A stretch of 64,000 nt of DNA from DZBG01 sp049241565 (GTDB lineage Bacteria; Bdellovibrionota; Bacteriovoracia; Bacteriovoracales; Bacteriovoracaceae): NCBI GenBank assembly GCA_049241565.1, contig JBMLQL010000065.1, positions 1 to 64,000 on the forward strand, given 5' to 3'. Positions 62,126-64,000 of this stretch are shown piece by piece. Position 1 is the first letter of the stretch. Every line of letters begins with the position of its first letter. Below the pieces are notes generated by a model. The model was given only the letters and a program-made list of their open reading frames with translations. It searched no databases and was not told the DNA's origin. The position numbers and the translations under genes were made by a program.

Positions 62126-62884
62126 ATGGATATAAAAATGAAAAACATGAGAAACCTTACACTTTCGTCAGGTATCGCCCTAGGCTTAGGCGCAGTTCTC
62201 TTTTTACTTTTTTTAATGGTGAATAAACAATCTTCTCCTACTGTTTCACGCATTATTGTGTTGCTGGGCGGTGATCTCCTTGGCGGTGGTTATATTCAAA
62301 TTATCACCTATCTAGCGTTCATTTGGTCGTGGTTTGAGGTGAAAGAAAAATTGATTGTGATTCAGCGAGAGCGTAAGGCTTTTAAATTGAATTTAATTTC
62401 GACAGATAATAAACACGTGTTTATGGCCCAGGATATCAATAATTTGAAATTTAAAATTATCGAATTTGAAAAGAAAGAAAAATATCTTTTACTCGATCTT
62501 ATCAAGAAGGCCTGTACAAAATTCAGAACAACAGGATCTATTGGAGAGTTGATTGATATTGTTTCCATCCAAGTTGAAATTTTTCAAGAAAAAGCTGAGT
62601 CTGGCCAATCAGTGATTCGCTATCTGACTTGGGTTATTCCCTCGGTTGGATTTGTGGGAACAGTTATTGGTATTTCACAAGCGCTCGTGATTGCCAACTC
62701 TGGTGATATGAATGCTATCACTGGTACACTTGGTGTGGCCTTTGATACCACCCTTGTGGCCCTGGTTCTGTCTATTGTGATTATGTGGTATGTGCATGAG
62801 CTGCAAGAAGAAACGGATAAATTCCATTCAGACCTGAAAGAGTTTGTGATTGAAAATCTTATTAATAAGATTGAGGTGGCATGA
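62126..62884 (+). CDS. MotA/TolQ/ExbB-family proton-channel subunit
   Basis: The 252-residue protein has four predicted transmembrane helices (about 12-32, 42-68, 164-188, 200-223). The last two follow the MotA/TolQ/ExbB pattern: WVIPSVGFVGTVIGISQALV, then GTLGVAFDTTLVALVLSIVIMW, with the Thr/Asp-rich start of the final helix. About 95 cytoplasmic residues (70-163) lie between the helix pairs, as in ExbB/TolQ. It overlaps the downstream VWA gene by 4 bases (ATGA). That partner has the single Asp-bearing helix expected of an ExbD/TolR/MotB-type subunit, so the two should form a proton-driven complex. No exbD, tolR, motB or tonB is nearby. Confidence 0.85.
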   Translation: MDIKMKNMRNLTLSSGIALGLGAVLFLLFLMVNKQSSPTVSRIIVLLGGDLLGGGYIQIITYLAFIWSWFEVKEKLIVIQRERKAFKLNLISTDNKHVFMAQDINNLKFKIIEFEKKEKYLLLDLIKKACTKFRTTGSIGELIDIVSIQVEIFQEKAESGQSVIRYLTWVIPSVGFVGTVIGISQALVIANSGDMNAITGTLGVAFDTTLVALVLSIVIMWYVHELQEETDKFHSDLKEFVIENLINKIEVA

Positions 62885-63729
62885 GAAAAAGAAGAGAAAT
62901 TCAACTCTTTTCGATCTCATTTCTTGATCTTCTCTCAGGTGCACTGGGAGCGGTGATCATTTTATATATTGCTGTTCCAAAGTCCACGCAAAAGGTAGAT
63001 ACAACTGTTGAACAAGCAAAAACTCGTCATATTGAAGAACAAGAGACAAAGCTTTCTGAAAATCAGAAAATCATTAAAGAGCTTCAGGATGCGAACAGAA
63101 AACTACGTGAGGATATTGAAAAAGCTCAAATCACTAAAGTTGAGACTCAGGTAAACTCAAGCAATAATCCTGAACAACCCTTTGATGTTGGTTTTAAGTT
63201 CAAAGGAAGTCGGATCGTTTTTGTTATTGATACATCTTACAGTATGTATCAAGAGGACAGAATCGGGCAGGTAAAGGCAGGACTAAAAATGCTTATCACT
63301 TCCATGGCCCCAAAATTCCAAATTGATGTCGTTCAGTTTCCGAATGGTGAGCGCACTCCTTTTAAAGTTCTTTGGGGAGGCCTAAAGGATCTGAGCACAC
63401 TCAATAAGTATGATGTGTACGATTTTGTCTATGGAATGAGGCCTTTAGGGGGGACACCTACTCGAGATGTTCTTTTACATGTTTTAAATAATTATCAAGA
63501 TATTACGGATATCGTTCTTTTGACTGATGGAGCGCCCTCGCTGCACAACTCATCAAGACGTGATGATATTTATGATATTCTTAAAGTCGTTCGTGAGAAT
63601 AATCCTCATGAAGTTCAGATCAGCACCATTGGTGTTGGAAAAGATTTTATCAAAGACAAAACATCAGATTATTATAAATTCTTGCAGCTTCTGGCCTCTG
63701 AGAATAAAGGCTTCTTCGTTGGATTCTAA
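62881..63729 (+). CDS. Membrane-anchored von Willebrand A protein, partner of the channel subunit
   Basis: The 282-residue protein has a short basic cytoplasmic start, one transmembrane helix (about 11-33) that begins SISFLDLLSGALGAV with Asp16, and a coiled coil (about 40-88). A VWA domain (about 110-280) follows. The metal-binding (MIDAS) residues are complete: DTSYS at 117-121, Thr in LGGTPT near 192 and Asp in LLTDGAP near 216. The Asp-containing helix resembles the proton-carrying helix of ExbD/TolR/MotB, but the periplasmic part is VWA in place of a peptidoglycan-binding domain. It is coupled to the channel gene by ATGA and its stop overlaps the convergent transporter gene (CTAA). Confidence 0.85.
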   Translation: MRKRREIQLFSISFLDLLSGALGAVIILYIAVPKSTQKVDTTVEQAKTRHIEEQETKLSENQKIIKELQDANRKLREDIEKAQITKVETQVNSSNNPEQPFDVGFKFKGSRIVFVIDTSYSMYQEDRIGQVKAGLKMLITSMAPKFQIDVVQFPNGERTPFKVLWGGLKDLSTLNKYDVYDFVYGMRPLGGTPTRDVLLHVLNNYQDITDIVLLTDGAPSLHNSSRRDDIYDILKVVRENNPHEVQISTIGVGKDFIKDKTSDYYKFLQLLASENKGFFVGF

Positions 63730-64000
63730 AAAAGCCAGCTCTGAATCAGTGGAACAGTGATTAGTGAGAATGGAATTCCCAAACCCAAACACAAAGCTCC
63801 TAATCGTGGCTCTAGGCCAGCTTCCATGGCCAGAACAGTTGATGTCACCATAGGCGCCATCCCCATTTCTAAAATAACCACTTCCAGAGAGCGTCCTGAA
63901 AGACCAATGATTTGGGAGTAGATCACAAAGAAAAAAAGTGGAGCGAGGAAAAGTTTAAACAACAGCCCAAAAAAGAGTGGTTTCCATTCTTGTTTGAGAA
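63726..64000 (-). CDS. AEC-family (auxin efflux carrier-like) transporter, 3' part
   Basis: The frame is open to the right edge, so only the last 91 codons are present and the start lies beyond base 64000. The visible part has three hydrophobic helices with KPLFFGLLFKLFLAPLFFF, EMGMAPMVTSTVLAMEAGLEPRLGA and a final LGIPFSLITVPL, matching the C-terminal repeat of AEC-type carriers. Substrates in bacteria are often dicarboxylates or remain unknown. Confidence 0.75.
   Translation of the reverse strand, partial: LKQEWKPLFFGLLFKLFLAPLFFFVIYSQIIGLSGRSLEVVILEMGMAPMVTSTVLAMEAGLEPRLGALCLGLGIPFSLITVPLIQSWLF

Noticed and set aside
62126..63729. Zorya-type anti-phage system
   Set aside because: ZorA/ZorB would fit a MotA-like plus anchored partner, but the partner has a VWA instead of an OmpA-like domain, and no helicase or nuclease gene is adjacent before the convergent transporter.
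62126..63729. Flagellar stator motAB
   Set aside because: The second protein lacks a peptidoglycan-binding OmpA-like domain, and no flagellar genes adjoin.

Overview
The window looks like chromosomal DNA from a Bdellovibrionota-type predatory bacterium, most likely of the Bacteriovorax/Peredibacter group. This is inferred from the moderately AT-rich composition, the many small secreted proteins and lipoproteins of no recognised family, and the gene content; no 16S gene or database search was available. Genes are packed tightly on both strands. Many start/stop codons overlap, no gene-free stretch exceeds about 200 bases, and I see no rRNA, tRNA, CRISPR, insertion sequence or prophage.

Layout. 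1-8 kb: a very large GLUG-repeat lipoprotein, a cobalamin-riboswitch-controlled TonB receptor (btuB), a secreted protein with a possible Cys-His-Asp triad, a lone receiver domain, a 32-residue membrane protein and a stand-alone DnaA domain I protein. 8.2-14.1 kb (minus strand): a six-gene operon running ketol-acid-reductoisomerase-like gene, panB, coaX, coaBC, panC, hflX, i.e. pantothenate and early CoA synthesis. 14.1-16 kb: class IV aminotransferase, yacG, inositol-phosphatase-like gene. 16-22.7 kb: coiled-coil membrane protein, HEAT-like protein, BamC-like lipoprotein, kdsD, lnt, a subtilase and a DksA/TraR-type regulator. 22.9-28 kb: flavin reductase, a trypsin-fold lipoprotein lacking its catalytic His and Asp, mltG, ruvX, dinB, marC. 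28-35.7 kb: rho, a DUF1385 gene, prfA, prmC and murA, a commonly conserved block, here interrupted by an opposite-strand degenerate HD-GYP gene; then a HIT gene.

35.8-41.2 kb holds mostly unrecognised secreted or envelope proteins, including a TPR/FecR pair. 41.3-45.1 kb: an OmpR-type response regulator, guaB and guaA. 45.1-49.4 kb: a lipoprotein/outer-membrane pair, an apparently active secreted trypsin-like protease and the methionine-salvage genes mtnB-mtnD-mtnC. 49.5-55.3 kb: dnaE followed by two envelope genes resembling parts of the flagellar H-ring protein FlgT. 55.3-59.2 kb (minus): phhB, phhA, a small secreted protein, queC and a phosphohexomutase. 59.3-64 kb: ferredoxin, a putative Na+/H+ antiporter, ilvE, a two-gene unit joining a MotA/TolQ/ExbB-type channel to a membrane-anchored von Willebrand A protein, and the 3' end of an AEC-family transporter cut by the window edge.

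The best candidate for an undescribed system is the channel-VWA pair at 62126-63729. Next are the reductoisomerase relative placed where a ketopantoate reductase is expected, the lone DnaA domain I protein, and the FlgT-like split pair after dnaE.
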